39,287 bases of DNA from Eubacteriaceae bacterium. Lineage in GTDB: Bacteria; Bacillota; Clostridia; Peptostreptococcales; Anaerovoracaceae. Every line of letters begins with the position of its first letter. Within the stretch, counting starts at the first letter, position 1. The stretch spans positions 1-39,287 of the forward strand of contig JAQYNQ010000113.1 in NCBI GenBank assembly GCA_028727785.1, in the 5' to 3' direction. The position numbers and the translations under genes were made by a program. Positions 14,815 to 24,776 of the stretch are shown here, one piece after another. The notes under the pieces were generated by a model. That model had not been told where the DNA came from. It did not search any database and was given only the letters and a program-made list of their open reading frames with translations.

Positions 14815-16536
14815 TTATTTTACAAAGTGAATTCTTTTATTCATTCTGTTAAGTGCACGTACCAGAGCGTTTACAGAAGCCAGGATGATGTCATCGTGAG
14901 TACCGATACCCCAGTACTGATTACCCTTAGGATCTGCAATGCAGACATAAGCGGCAGCCTGAGAGTTGGAATCAGCACTGATAGCGTGTTCTGAATAAGT
15001 TACGAATTTATAGTCGAAGTGGTAGTCTGTCTTGCGAAGAGCATTGGATACAGCGTCCAGACGACCGTTACCGTCAGCTTCCAGATTATAAGTTGTACCG
15101 TCAATAATTGCTCTCATCTTAACTGTCATACCGTCAGCACTTGCACTCTTAGTAGAAGAGAAGTGGCTGAAGGTTGCATCGACAATGTCGATAGGAGAAA
15201 AGTCGTTAATATATTCAGCTTCAAATGCCTTGAAGATATCCTCAGGCTGAAGCTCTTCGTGATGTTTGTCGGAAATATCCTTCATCATATATCCGACTTC
15301 AGCCATCATAGCCTTAGGAATTGTGTAGCCGAAGTTACGTTCAAGGATATATGCCACACCGCCCTTACCGGACTGGCTGTTGATTCTGATAACGTCTCCG
15401 TCATATTCTCTTCCCACATCATGAGGGTCAAGTGGAAGATAAGGAACAGTCCATTTTGAAGGATCAGTTTCTTCACGCCACTTCATGCCTTTAGAAATAG
15501 CATCCTGGTGAGAACCTGAAAATGCTGCGAATACAAGCGCTCCACCATAAGGCTGCCTTGGGCTTACAGTCATGTTGGTGTACTCTTCGTAGTGAGCTAC
15601 AACATCAGGCATGTCTTCAAAGTCCAGTTCAGGGTCTACACCGTGAGTATACATGTTCATTGCTAAAGTCACGATGTCAACGTTACCGGTTCTCTCACCG
15701 TTACCGAAAAGTGTACCTTCAATTCTGTCTCCTCCGGCAAGAATACCAAGCTCTGCATCGGCAACACCTGTACCTCTGTCATTATGAGGGTGAAGTGAAA
15801 GAATAATGTTTTCTCTTCTGTGAAGATTCTTACTCATGAATTCAACCTGATTTGCAAATACATGTGGCATTGACATTTCCACAGTTGCAGGCAGATTGAT
15901 AATTACCTTATTATCTGGTGTAGGTTCCCATATGTCGATAACTGCGTTGCAGATATCAAGCGCAAACTCCATTTCAGTACCTGTGAAGCTTTCAGGGGAA
16001 TACTGGAAACGGAAGTTGGTTCCTGTTTCAGCGGAATACTTTGCAGCATATTCCTTCAGCATCTTTGCACCGTCGACTGCAATCTGAATTATTTCCTCCT
16101 CAGATGCCCTGAACACCTGCTGTCTCTGAGCAAAAGAAGTTGAGTTATACAGATGCACGATTGCATTCTTGGCACCCTTTAGAGCTTCGAAAGTTCTTTC
16201 TATTATGTGTGCTCTTGACTGAGTCAAAACCTGAACTGTTACATCGTCAGGAATAAGATTGTCATCTATTAGCTTTCTAAGAAATTCGTATTCAGTTTCG
16301 GAAGCGGCAGGGAAGCCAACTTCAATTTCTTTGAAGCCGAGCTTAACGAGGTACTGAAAGAAGTCTACTTTTTCTTCTAGACTCATAGGAACGATCAAAG
16401 CCTGGTTACCGTCACGCAGGTCTACACTGCACCAGATCGGTGCTTTTTCAATATGGTCTTTCTGAGTCCATTCGTATTCGTTTGCTTTCATTGGAGGGTT
16501 GAAATATCCCACCTTGTACTTGTTGTAATTTTTCAT
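14815..16536 (-). CDS. leuA: 2-isopropylmalate synthase (LeuA type 2)
   Basis: The 573-residue enzyme condenses acetyl-CoA with 2-oxoisovalerate, the first step of leucine synthesis. The N-terminal extension (VGYFNPPMKANEYEWTQKD) before the TIM barrel marks the type-2 family (the Corynebacterium/Mycobacterium form). The barrel has VDLRDGNQAL and the metal ligands of SLHPHNDRGTG. The C-terminal domain (about residues 440-573) is the LeuA dimer domain, usually the site of leucine feedback inhibition. It is the first gene of the leftward leu operon, driven by a consensus promoter only about 30 bases upstream of the start. That leaves no room for an attenuator. Confidence 0.96.
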   Translation of the reverse strand: MKNYNKYKVGYFNPPMKANEYEWTQKDHIEKAPIWCSVDLRDGNQALIVPMSLEEKVDFFQYLVKLGFKEIEVGFPAASETEYEFLRKLIDDNLIPDDVTVQVLTQSRAHIIERTFEALKGAKNAIVHLYNSTSFAQRQQVFRASEEEIIQIAVDGAKMLKEYAAKYSAETGTNFRFQYSPESFTGTEMEFALDICNAVIDIWEPTPDNKVIINLPATVEMSMPHVFANQVEFMSKNLHRRENIILSLHPHNDRGTGVADAELGILAGGDRIEGTLFGNGERTGNVDIVTLAMNMYTHGVDPELDFEDMPDVVAHYEEYTNMTVSPRQPYGGALVFAAFSGSHQDAISKGMKWREETDPSKWTVPYLPLDPHDVGREYDGDVIRINSQSGKGGVAYILERNFGYTIPKAMMAEVGYMMKDISDKHHEELQPEDIFKAFEAEYINDFSPIDIVDATFSHFSSTKSASADGMTVKMRAIIDGTTYNLEADGNGRLDAVSNALRKTDYHFDYKFVTYSEHAISADSNSQAAAYVCIADPKGNQYWGIGTHDDIILASVNALVRALNRMNKRIHFVK

Positions 16537-16573
16537 TTTTCATACCTCGCCTAATTATAATTTTTATATATAT

Positions 16574-16602
16574 AATATATATGAAGTCAGTTTTTTTGTC
16601 AA
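16574..16602 (-). promoter_or_regulatory. Consensus promoter of leuACDB
   Basis: On the minus strand it reads TTGACA, 17 bases, TATATT, inside an A/T-rich tract. A perfect TTGACA suggests control by repression. Confidence 0.8.
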
Positions 16603-16610
16603 GAAATTAA

Positions 16611-16628
16611 TTTGTGGAACTACACAAA
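16611..16628. promoter_or_regulatory. Dyad TTTGTG-N6-CACAAA, candidate operator
   Basis: An 18-bp inverted repeat lies nine bases upstream of the leuA -35 and about 41 bases upstream of the ilvB -35. A third half-site TTTGTG sits at 16644-16649. It is a plausible binding site for a regulator of both operons; no known consensus was recognised. Confidence 0.4.
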
Positions 16629-16669
16629 AAAGCAAAAAGATTCTTTGTGAAAAAATAACAAATTTATTG

Positions 16670-16698
16670 TTGACATTTTCCTCAAAAAGATATATGAT
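16670..16698 (+). promoter_or_regulatory. Consensus promoter of ilvBNCDA
   Basis: TTGACA, 17 bases, TATGAT. The leader of about 30 nt is too short for a T-box or a peptide attenuator. Confidence 0.8.
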
Positions 16699-16735
16699 TA
16701 TAACTGCTTAATAATAGAGAGGAGACTTTACGGAC

Positions 16736-18397
16736 ATGAAATTGACAGGATCACAAATTGTTTTGGAAGTGTTACTGGAACAGGGTGTTGACACAGTATT
16801 CGGTTACCCTGGAGGAACAGCTCTCAACATTTATGATGAACTGTATAAGTACAGTGATAAAATAAACCACGTTCTTACTGCTCACGAACAGGGCGCCAGC
16901 CACGCCGCAGACGGATATGCAAGAGCGACAGGAAAGACCGGTGTAGTAATGTCTACCAGCGGTCCGGGAGCAACTAACCTGGTAACAGGTATTGCTACTG
17001 CATATATGGACAGTATTCCGATTGTAGCTATTACATCAAACGTTCCTGATAATCTAATCGGAAGAGATGCTTTCCAGGAAATCTGCATTACAGGTGTTAC
17101 AATGCCTATTACAAAGCACAACTTCTTTGTTAATGACATTGATGAACTTGCAGACACATTAAGAGAAGCATTCAGAATTGCAGGCAGCGGAAGAAAGGGT
17201 CCGGTTCTTGTAGATATTACTAAGGACGTAACTGCTGCAGTAACAGATTATGTAAAGAAAGATGCGGTTGAACCTTCACCGCTTCCAATTATAAAAGATG
17301 AAGACGTTGATGCTATCGCTGCGATGATCAACAAGGCTAAGAAGCCGGTAGCATATATCGGTGGCGGTGTAGTTGCATCAGATGCTGCCGAAGAAGTAAG
17401 AGCTTTGATTGACAAGTGCAATATTCCTGTTACATATACACTTATGGCAGCAGGAGTTATCGGTCACGATCATCCGATGAATCTGGGAATGCTTGGAATG
17501 CACGGTACTATTTCTGCTAATAAGGCTATCAGCCAGGCAGATTTCGTTCTGACACTTGGCGCAAGATTCAGTGACAGAGTAGCTCTTAACACTAAGAGCT
17601 TTGCCAAGAAGGCTGACATCGCTATGGTTGATATCGACAAGAGTGAAATCAACAAGAACGTTGAAGTTGATGTAAGCTGCATCGGCGACGTAAAAGATTT
17701 TGTAACCAAGCTTTTACCAAAGGTAAAGGAAGCAGAACATCCTGAATGGGATGAGACAATTACTCAGTGGAAGGAAAAGGAGAGAGTTGTCAAGGCACCC
17801 GGATGTAAGCTTCACCCTTCAGAAATCGTTGAAATTATGTGCGATAAGGCTGAAGATGATACAATTTATGTAACAGACGTAGGTCAGCACCAGATGTGGG
17901 CTGCACAGTACATTAAACATAACGCTGCCAAGAAGTTCCTGACAAGCGGCGGACTTGGAACTATGGGATACGGATACGGAGCTGCAATCGGAGCACAGAT
18001 TGCCTGCCCTGACAACAGAGTAATCCATATTACAGGAGACGGTTCCTTCCACATGAACTTAAACGAGGCATGCACCGCTGTAAGCAACAACCTTCCTATT
18101 ATCACAGTTATCATGAACAACCAGGTATTAGGTATGGTTTACCAGTGGCAGACAATCTTCTACGATAAGAGATTTTCAAACACAACTCCTGAAAGAAAGA
18201 CTGACTTTGTAAAGTTAATCGAAGCTTTCGGAGGTACAGGCTACAGGGCAGAAACTCCTGAAGAGTTTGCTGAAGCTATGGACAAGGCTCTTATGGCTGA
18301 CGGTCCTGTATGGATTGACTGCAGAATCTCCAGAGAAGAAAGAGTTCTTCCTATGATTCCGCCGACTAAATCTGTTGAAAGTATGATTATTGACTAG
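16736..18397 (+). CDS. ilvB: Acetolactate synthase, catalytic subunit
   Basis: The 553-residue thiamine diphosphate enzyme forms acetolactate (valine and leucine) or acetohydroxybutyrate (isoleucine). Visible are the catalytic Glu in LTAHEQGASHAADGYARATG, the STSGPGATN loop, the FAD/central domain, and the thiamine-binding GDGSFHMNLNEACTAVSNN...MNNQVLG segment. It is the first gene of the rightward ilv operon, with a consensus promoter and a GAGAGGAG ribosome-binding site. The regulatory subunit gene follows 11 bases later. The clear anabolic context argues against a catabolic AlsS role. Confidence 0.96.
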   Translation: MKLTGSQIVLEVLLEQGVDTVFGYPGGTALNIYDELYKYSDKINHVLTAHEQGASHAADGYARATGKTGVVMSTSGPGATNLVTGIATAYMDSIPIVAITSNVPDNLIGRDAFQEICITGVTMPITKHNFFVNDIDELADTLREAFRIAGSGRKGPVLVDITKDVTAAVTDYVKKDAVEPSPLPIIKDEDVDAIAAMINKAKKPVAYIGGGVVASDAAEEVRALIDKCNIPVTYTLMAAGVIGHDHPMNLGMLGMHGTISANKAISQADFVLTLGARFSDRVALNTKSFAKKADIAMVDIDKSEINKNVEVDVSCIGDVKDFVTKLLPKVKEAEHPEWDETITQWKEKERVVKAPGCKLHPSEIVEIMCDKAEDDTIYVTDVGQHQMWAAQYIKHNAAKKFLTSGGLGTMGYGYGAAIGAQIACPDNRVIHITGDGSFHMNLNEACTAVSNNLPIITVIMNNQVLGMVYQWQTIFYDKRFSNTTPERKTDFVKLIEAFGGTGYRAETPEEFAEAMDKALMADGPVWIDCRISREERVLPMIPPTKSVESMIID

Positions 18398-18408
18398 AGA
18401 GGTGCGAG

Positions 18409-18912
18409 ATGTTTAAACCATTGAAGAAAGAAATCGTAAGTGTTCTGGTTGATAACCAGGCAAACGTTTTGACTAGAGTAGTAAGCTTATTTGGAAGAAG
18501 AGGATTTAATATTGACTCTCTGACAGTATCAGCTACTAACGATCCAAACTTATCAAGAATTACAATTGTGTTCAGCGCTACAGAACAGAAGATGCAGCAG
18601 ATTCTGACACAGACGGAAAAGCTGGAAGTTGTAAAGAGCATTTATGTTCTTAACAGAGAAAACAGCTTATACAGAGAGCTTCTTCTGATAAAGATTGAAG
18701 CAGATCAGTCTCAGCGTACAGCTATTAAAGAAATCGTTGACATCTTCAGAGGAAAGATTGTCGACCTTTCAAGAGAGAGCCTGATTATTGAGCTTACAGG
18801 TACGCCTGAAAAGCTAGATGGATTTATGGATGTAATTCAGGATTACAAAATTGCTGAAGTATGCAGAACCGGTATTACCGGAATCGAAAGCCATCCTAAG
18901 AAATTAAAGTAA
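18409..18912 (+). CDS. ilvN: Acetolactate synthase, regulatory subunit
   Basis: The 167-residue small subunit binds IlvB and gives it full activity and valine feedback inhibition. The N-terminal ACT domain (residues about 7-80) starts EIVSVLVDNQANVLTRVVSLFGRRGFNIDSL, with the usual NVLTRV and RGFNIDSL motifs. The C-terminal domain has LVDIFRGKIVDLS-like sequence (IVDIFRGKIVDLSRESLIIELTG). AGAGAGGTG precedes the ATG, and the gene lies between ilvB and ilvC without a terminator. Confidence 0.95.
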   Translation: MFKPLKKEIVSVLVDNQANVLTRVVSLFGRRGFNIDSLTVSATNDPNLSRITIVFSATEQKMQQILTQTEKLEVVKSIYVLNRENSLYRELLLIKIEADQSQRTAIKEIVDIFRGKIVDLSRESLIIELTGTPEKLDGFMDVIQDYKIAEVCRTGITGIESHPKKLK

Positions 18913-18929
18913 GATTAAAATTTATATGA

Positions 18930-19946
<1,017 letters not shown>

Positions 19947-19992
19947 TCGATTATAGTTAACGATAACAACGAATAACGAGGTATACATTATT

Positions 19993-21663
19993 ATGGCAAG
20001 AAGAAGTGATAATGTAACCAGAGGTATAGAAAAGGCTCCAATGCGTAGCCTTTTTTATGCTATGGGTTACACTAAAGAAGAACTTGAAAAACCATTGATC
20101 GGTGTAGTTTCCGCTCACAGTGAAATCGTACCCGGACATATGCACTTAGATAAAGTAACTGAAGCTGTTAAAGCAGGTGTCAGAATGGCAGGAGGAACTC
20201 CGATCATGGTTCCTGCAATCGGTGTCTGCGACGGTATTGCAATGGGTCACGTTGGAATGAAGTATTCTCTGGCTTCTCGTGAGCTTATTGCTGACAGTGT
20301 GGAAACTATGGCTATGGCTCATCAGTTTGATGGTCTGGTTCTTGTTCCAAACTGTGATAAGATTGTTCCGGGCATGGTAATGGCTGCAGTAAGAATGAAT
20401 ATTCCTGCTGTTGTTTGCTCGGGTGGTCCTATGATGAGCGGTCTTGTAGGCGGAGTAGAAACCTCTCTATCCAAGATGTTTGAAGCTGTCGGAGCACGTA
20501 AGGCTAACATTATCGATGATGCAGGTCTGGAAGATTTTGAGCTGAACACATGTCCGGGCTGCGGATCATGCTCCGGAATGTACACTGCAAACTCAATGAA
20601 CTGCCTGTGTGAAGCTATCGGTATCGCTCTTCCGGGCAACGGAACTATCCCTGCTGTTCACAGCGGAAGAATCCAGCTTGCAAAGTATGCAGGTATGGCT
20701 ATCATGAACCTGGTTGAAAAGGATATCAAAGCCAGAGACATTATTAACGAAAAGTCTATCAGAAACGCATTAGCGTGTGACATGGCTCTTGGATGTTCAT
20801 CTAACAGCGTACTTCACCTTCTGGCAATCGCCCATGAGGCAGGAGTAGAGCTGAACCTTAAACTGTTCAACGAAATGAGTGCAAAGACTCCTAACCTTTG
20901 CCATCTTGCTCCTGCAGGCGATACTCACATGCATGACCTTAACATTGCAGGTGGTGTTCAGGCAGTTCTTGCTGAGTTAAACAAGAAGGGTCTGATTGAC
21001 ACTTCATTAATCACAGCTAACGGTAAAACAGTCGGTGAAAACATCGAAGGTAAATACATAAAGGACAACAACGCTATTAAGAGCGTGGATGCTCCATACA
21101 GTGAAACAGGCGGAATCCAGATTATGTGGGGTAACATTGCTCAGCAGGGTTGCGTAGTTAAGAGAAGTGCTGTAGCTCCTGAAATGCTTGTTCACAGTGG
21201 ACCTGCCAGAGTATTTGACTGCGAAGACGATGCTATTCAGGCTATTTATGACGGAAAAATCGTTGACGGTGATGTAGTAGTTATCAGATACGAAGGCCCT
21301 AAGGGCGGCCCTGGTATGAGAGAAATGCTTAACCCTACAAGTGCTCTTGCAGGAATGAAGCTTGATAAGACAGTTGCACTTATTACTGACGGTCGTTTCA
21401 GTGGTGCCAGCCGTGGTGCTTCTATCGGTCACGTTTGTCCTGAAGCTGCCTCCGGTGGTAACATTGCTCTGATTCAGGAAGGCGATATTATCGAAATCGA
21501 TATTCCTGGTGCAAAGATTAACGCTAAGGTTTCCGATGAAGAATTTGAAGCAAGACGTGCAAAGGCAGTATTCAAGCAGCCTGATGTGAAGGGCTGGCTG
21601 TACAGATACTCCAAACTTGTTGATGAATCTAGCCATGGAGCTGTTATGAGGAGTGATTTCTAA
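19993..21663 (+). CDS. ilvD: Dihydroxy-acid dehydratase
   Basis: The 556-residue Fe-S enzyme dehydrates dihydroxy acids to 2-oxoisovalerate and 3-methyl-2-oxovalerate. Conserved pieces are [11 protein letters not shown] and [24 protein letters not shown] (cluster and metal ligands), [16 protein letters not shown], and the C-terminal [22 protein letters not shown]. The three-cysteine arrangement matches the IlvD/Edd family. The ribosome-binding site is weak (CGAGG about 14 bases upstream). The stop shares a base with the ilvA start (TAATG). Confidence 0.97.
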   Translation: MARRSDNVTRGIEKAPMRSLFYAMGYTKEELEKPLIGVVSAHSEIVPGHMHLDKVTEAVKAGVRMAGGTPIMVPAIGVCDGIAMGHVGMKYSLASRELIADSVETMAMAHQFDGLVLVPNCDKIVPGMVMAAVRMNIPAVVCSGGPMMSGLVGGVETSLSKMFEAVGARKANIIDDAGLEDFELNTCPGCGSCSGMYTANSMNCLCEAIGIALPGNGTIPAVHSGRIQLAKYAGMAIMNLVEKDIKARDIINEKSIRNALACDMALGCSSNSVLHLLAIAHEAGVELNLKLFNEMSAKTPNLCHLAPAGDTHMHDLNIAGGVQAVLAELNKKGLIDTSLITANGKTVGENIEGKYIKDNNAIKSVDAPYSETGGIQIMWGNIAQQGCVVKRSAVAPEMLVHSGPARVFDCEDDAIQAIYDGKIVDGDVVVIRYEGPKGGPGMREMLNPTSALAGMKLDKTVALITDGRFSGASRGASIGHVCPEAASGGNIALIQEGDIIEIDIPGAKINAKVSDEEFEARRAKAVFKQPDVKGWLYRYSKLVDESSHGAVMRSDF

Positions 21664-22883
21664 TGAGTGAAATGCTTTCACTTGCGGCTTTCGAGGAAGC
21701 TACAGAAATAGTTAAGAAAGCTGCAACTGAGACTAAGCTGGTATACAGTGAGTATTTCAGCAGTCAGTGTGGCAACAAAGTATATCTGAAACCTGAAAAC
21801 ACTCAGGTAACAGGTGCATATAAAATCAGAGGTGCTTATTATAAAATAAGCACTCTGACAGATGAGGAACGTGCAAAAGGATTAATAACCGCTTCAGCAG
21901 GCAATCACGCTCAGGGTGTAGCCTATGCAGCGAAGGCATATGGCTGTAAGGCAGTCATTGTAATGCCTACAACTACTCCTTTAATGAAAGTTAACAGAAC
22001 TAAGAGTTATGGTGCAGAGGTAATTCTTCACGGTGATGTTTATGACGAGGCTGCAGCTTACGCTCTAAAGCTTGCCGATGAAGAGGGATATACCTTTATC
22101 CATCCTTTTGACGATCCTGCTGTTGCAACAGGCCAGGGCACAATTGCCATGGAGATTATAAAAGAACTTCCTCTTGTGGACTATATTTTAGTTCCTGTTG
22201 GAGGAGGCGGATTAGCTACAGGTGTTTCCACTTTAGCAAAGATGATGAATCCTAAGATTAAGGTAATTGCAGTTGAACCTGCCGGTGCCAACTGTCTTCA
22301 GGAATCATTAAAGGCAGGAAAGCCTGTAACTCTCGATGGTGTCAGCACTATTGCAGATGGTACAGCTGTAAAAACTCCGGGACAGGTAATCTTCCCGTAT
22401 CTGCAGCAGAATATCGACCAGGTTATCACAGTACAGGATGACGAACTGGTTGTAGCCTTCCTTGATATGGTTGAAAACCACAAGATGGTAGTTGAGAATT
22501 CAGGTCTTCTTACTGTAGCAGCCCTGAAGCAGCTCAACTTTAAGGATAAGAAAGTAGTTTCTGTACTGAGTGGCGGTAATATGGACATTATTACAATGTC
22601 TTCAGTTGTTCAGCACGGTCTGATCAGACGTGAACGCATCTTCTCTGTTTCCACATTACTACCTGATAAACCGGGAGAACTTGTAAATGTTGCAAGTATT
22701 ATTGCCGGCAAGCAGGGTAATGTAATCAGACTGGATCACAACCAGTTTGTAAGTACAAACAGAAGTGCGGCCGTTGAACTGAAAATTACTATGGAATGTT
22801 TCGGCTCTGAGCACAAGCGTGAAATTATACATGCTCTTCAGGAAGCCGGATACAATACACAGGAAACTACAGTAATGATGTAA
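21663..22883 (+). CDS. ilvA: Threonine ammonia-lyase
   Basis: The 406-residue PLP enzyme deaminates threonine to 2-oxobutanoate, the isoleucine-specific entry step. The PLP lysine is in TGAYKIRGAYYK, the phosphate-binding loop is SAGNHAQGVAYAA, and a glycine-rich VPVGGGGLATG follows. Residues about 325-406 form a C-terminal ACT-like domain (STLLPDKPGELVNVASIIAGKQGNV). The length is that of the short TdcB-like/ACT-containing form, not the long IlvA with two regulatory domains. Its place as last ilv gene, overlapping ilvD and preceded by GAGGAG, argues for a biosynthetic role. Confidence 0.94.
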   Translation: MSEMLSLAAFEEATEIVKKAATETKLVYSEYFSSQCGNKVYLKPENTQVTGAYKIRGAYYKISTLTDEERAKGLITASAGNHAQGVAYAAKAYGCKAVIVMPTTTPLMKVNRTKSYGAEVILHGDVYDEAAAYALKLADEEGYTFIHPFDDPAVATGQGTIAMEIIKELPLVDYILVPVGGGGLATGVSTLAKMMNPKIKVIAVEPAGANCLQESLKAGKPVTLDGVSTIADGTAVKTPGQVIFPYLQQNIDQVITVQDDELVVAFLDMVENHKMVVENSGLLTVAALKQLNFKDKKVVSVLSGGNMDIITMSSVVQHGLIRRERIFSVSTLLPDKPGELVNVASIIAGKQGNVIRLDHNQFVSTNRSAAVELKITMECFGSEHKREIIHALQEAGYNTQETTVMM

Positions 22884-22909
22884 TCAACGTAATACTTACT
22901 TTATTCTTA

Positions 22910-22944
22910 GAAATCCCCCCAGATAAAATATCCGGGGGGATTTC
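22910..22944 (+). terminator. Hairpin ending the ilvBNCDA operon
   Basis: An 11-bp inverted repeat GAAATCCCCCC / GGGGGGATTTC with a 13-base loop. The only T run (eight T) comes about 20 bases later, so it may act as a terminator or as a 3' stabiliser. Confidence 0.7.
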
Positions 22945-22979
22945 CACATGTGACGGGTGCAGTCGTTTTTTTTAATCCG

Positions 22980-23008
22980 TTGCAATTCTATGAACCAGAG
23001 AGTACAAT
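22980..23008 (+). promoter_or_regulatory. Promoter for the dcyD-like gene
   Basis: TTGCAA, 17 bases, TACAAT. It leaves a leader of about 55 nt. Confidence 0.6.
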
Positions 23009-23071
23009 AATATTAATCGTATCGTAACAACTGATAGGATACTTTATAAAAGAGTAAAGGAGAATTTTACA

Positions 23072-24106
23072 ATGACACTGGGAAAAGAAAAAGTTAACTA
23101 TTTAAATACACCTACACCACTTACCCGTCTGGACAGAATCTCAGAAGATCTGGGTATCAACCTGTACCTTAAACGAGATGACATTACCAACTTCGGAACG
23201 GGCGGTAACAAGCTGAGAAAACTGGAGTACTTTGTGAAAGACGCCCTGAATCAGGGGGCAACCTGCCTGCTTACAGTTGGAGGAGCACAGACCAATCATG
23301 GCCGCCTTACAGGAGCCGTAGCAGCAAAGTATGGAATGAAAGGGGTTATTGTTTCCGTAGATCCATATCCGGGTGAAATCTCAGCAAACCTGCTCCTTGA
23401 CGGAATTATGGGATGCGATGTTTATCTCGTCAGAGAGGAAAACTTCCCAGGCATGACCGAGGATGAAATCCTTGAGCAGGAAGTTGGCAGAATTACAGCA
23501 GAACTGGAATCACAGGGAGAAAAAGTTTACTACATACCTATGGGCGGTTCCAATGAACTGGGTATTCTCGGCTATTACGACTGTGCCGTGGAACTGTACG
23601 GGCAGACCGAGGCTCTTGGCCTGGACAATGTAAGAGTAGTTACTACCTTTGGAAGTATGGGAACCTACATGGGTCTGCTGACAGGAACAGTAAATGAAAA
23701 TCTGCCCCTTCATATCACAGCAGTAGATATTTATCCAAAAGAAAAAGGTGCAAAGACAGAGGCACTGGAATATTTCAACCGGGTAAAAGAATTCTATGGA
23801 CTTGAAGCAGAGCTGACTGAAGATGATCTTGATATTACTGAAGACTACATTTTCGGACAGTATAACAATGCGGTAAAAGAAGTCAGGGAAGCCATTTACT
23901 ACATGGGAAGAATGGAAGGTATTATTCTGGACCCATGCTATACAGGAAAGACATTTACCGGTCTGCTTGATATGGTAAAGAAAGGAACTATCAGACAGGG
24001 CGAGAACGTTGTAATGATTCATACAGGCGGAATTCCGGGAAATTATACCAAGCACCACAGAGTCGAAATGGAAAAAGAACTGAGCGAATATATTCATATT
24101 GTTTAG
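23072..24106 (+). CDS. dcyD: D-cysteine desulfhydrase / ACC deaminase-family PLP enzyme
   Basis: The 344-residue fold-type II PLP enzyme belongs to the family of D-cysteine desulfhydrase and 1-aminocyclopropane-1-carboxylate deaminase. The PLP lysine is K47 in GTGGNKLRKLEY. Other motifs are LLTVGGAQTNHGRLTGAVAAKYGMK, and a C-terminal IHTGGIPG. The N-terminus (NTPTPLTRLDRISEDLGINLYLKRDD) is typical. D-cysteine to pyruvate, sulfide and ammonia is the likely reaction, but related D-amino acids are possible, and motifs do not decide between the two activities. It has its own promoter and AAAGGAG, and a membrane-anchored protein gene follows after 15 bases. Confidence 0.8.
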   Translation: MTLGKEKVNYLNTPTPLTRLDRISEDLGINLYLKRDDITNFGTGGNKLRKLEYFVKDALNQGATCLLTVGGAQTNHGRLTGAVAAKYGMKGVIVSVDPYPGEISANLLLDGIMGCDVYLVREENFPGMTEDEILEQEVGRITAELESQGEKVYYIPMGGSNELGILGYYDCAVELYGQTEALGLDNVRVVTTFGSMGTYMGLLTGTVNENLPLHITAVDIYPKEKGAKTEALEYFNRVKEFYGLEAELTEDDLDITEDYIFGQYNNAVKEVREAIYYMGRMEGIILDPCYTGKTFTGLLDMVKKGTIRQGENVVMIHTGGIPGNYTKHHRVEMEKELSEYIHIV

Positions 24107-24121
24107 TAAAAAGGTGAAAAA

Positions 24122-24757
24122 ATGGTTATAAAAAATGAAAAAAAAGTAAAGCGTATTGCCAATATATTTGCTGTTGCAGCTATAATTATCGTTCTGGGGT
24201 TCATATTGGTGGATAAGGGAAAAGCTGAACCTGAATTTGATCTGAATGTTGTTGGTGTAGGCAAGTATCATACCGCGGTGGCGCTGGAACCGGGAGATGA
24301 AGCGGAAATCGACGCCTGGAATGATCTTTTTGTTATGGTTAAGGGCAAAGAATACGGCAGTACTCCTTCAATCTGGTTTGATGTAACCATTGGGGACAGC
24401 CTGGATAAGCTGGCTGAAGAATGCAATCTGAAAGAGGGATACGCAATAATTAATTCTGAAGTTCCAACAGAAGAACACGACGGTACCACTGATGTAATAG
24501 ATGTTCCGTACTCTAAAAATTTCTTTGAGAAATATAAGGGAGAATATCTGGATGCGATGATTTATATCGGCTACAATAAGGTCGAAGAAGCTTCAGAAGA
24601 AGACGCAACAGGTCTGGTAAACGGCAAATGGGCACAGGTTCCTGCTGATGAGATCATGGATGCAGACCTAATATTTGGTTTCGATATAAACGGAATGGAG
24701 GATCAGGCTGTTAACCCGGGCGAAGTGATAAAAATAATAATCAGGTATAATAAGTAG
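24122..24757 (+). CDS. Membrane-anchored extracytoplasmic protein of unknown function
   Basis: I do not recognise the family of this 211-residue protein. It has a lysine-rich start, one membrane helix (IANIFAVAAIIIVLGFILV, residues about 12-30), and an acidic outer domain of about 180 residues with predicted beta content (VVGVGKYHTAVALEPGDEAEI, IKIIIRYNK at the end). There is no lipobox cysteine and no cysteine-based or metal motif; the only Cys is in EECNLKEG. It begins 15 bases after the desulfhydrase gene (AAAAGGTG as ribosome-binding site) and ends just before an ABC exporter gene, so it may be cotranscribed with both. A role as an exporter accessory is a guess from position. Confidence 0.75.
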   Translation: MVIKNEKKVKRIANIFAVAAIIIVLGFILVDKGKAEPEFDLNVVGVGKYHTAVALEPGDEAEIDAWNDLFVMVKGKEYGSTPSIWFDVTIGDSLDKLAEECNLKEGYAIINSEVPTEEHDGTTDVIDVPYSKNFFEKYKGEYLDAMIYIGYNKVEEASEEDATGLVNGKWAQVPADEIMDADLIFGFDINGMEDQAVNPGEVIKIIIRYNK

Positions 24758-24776
24758 AATTAAAGTGATAAATGTT

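Noticed and set aside
16537-16735. CodY box or T-box in the leuA-ilvB region
   Set aside because: The best match to the CodY consensus (around 16673-16690) has about six mismatches, and both leaders are too short for a T-box.
19947-19992. TAACGA-type repeats between ilvC and ilvD
   Set aside because: Short, imperfect, and in a 46-base gap; not distinguishable from chance.
21007-21681. 224-residue minus-strand ORF
   Set aside because: Shadow of ilvD, which has complete catalytic motifs in the plus frame.
23510-24271. 253-residue minus-strand ORF
   Set aside because: Mirror of the dcyD-like gene in another frame, with aromatic-rich composition and no family motif.
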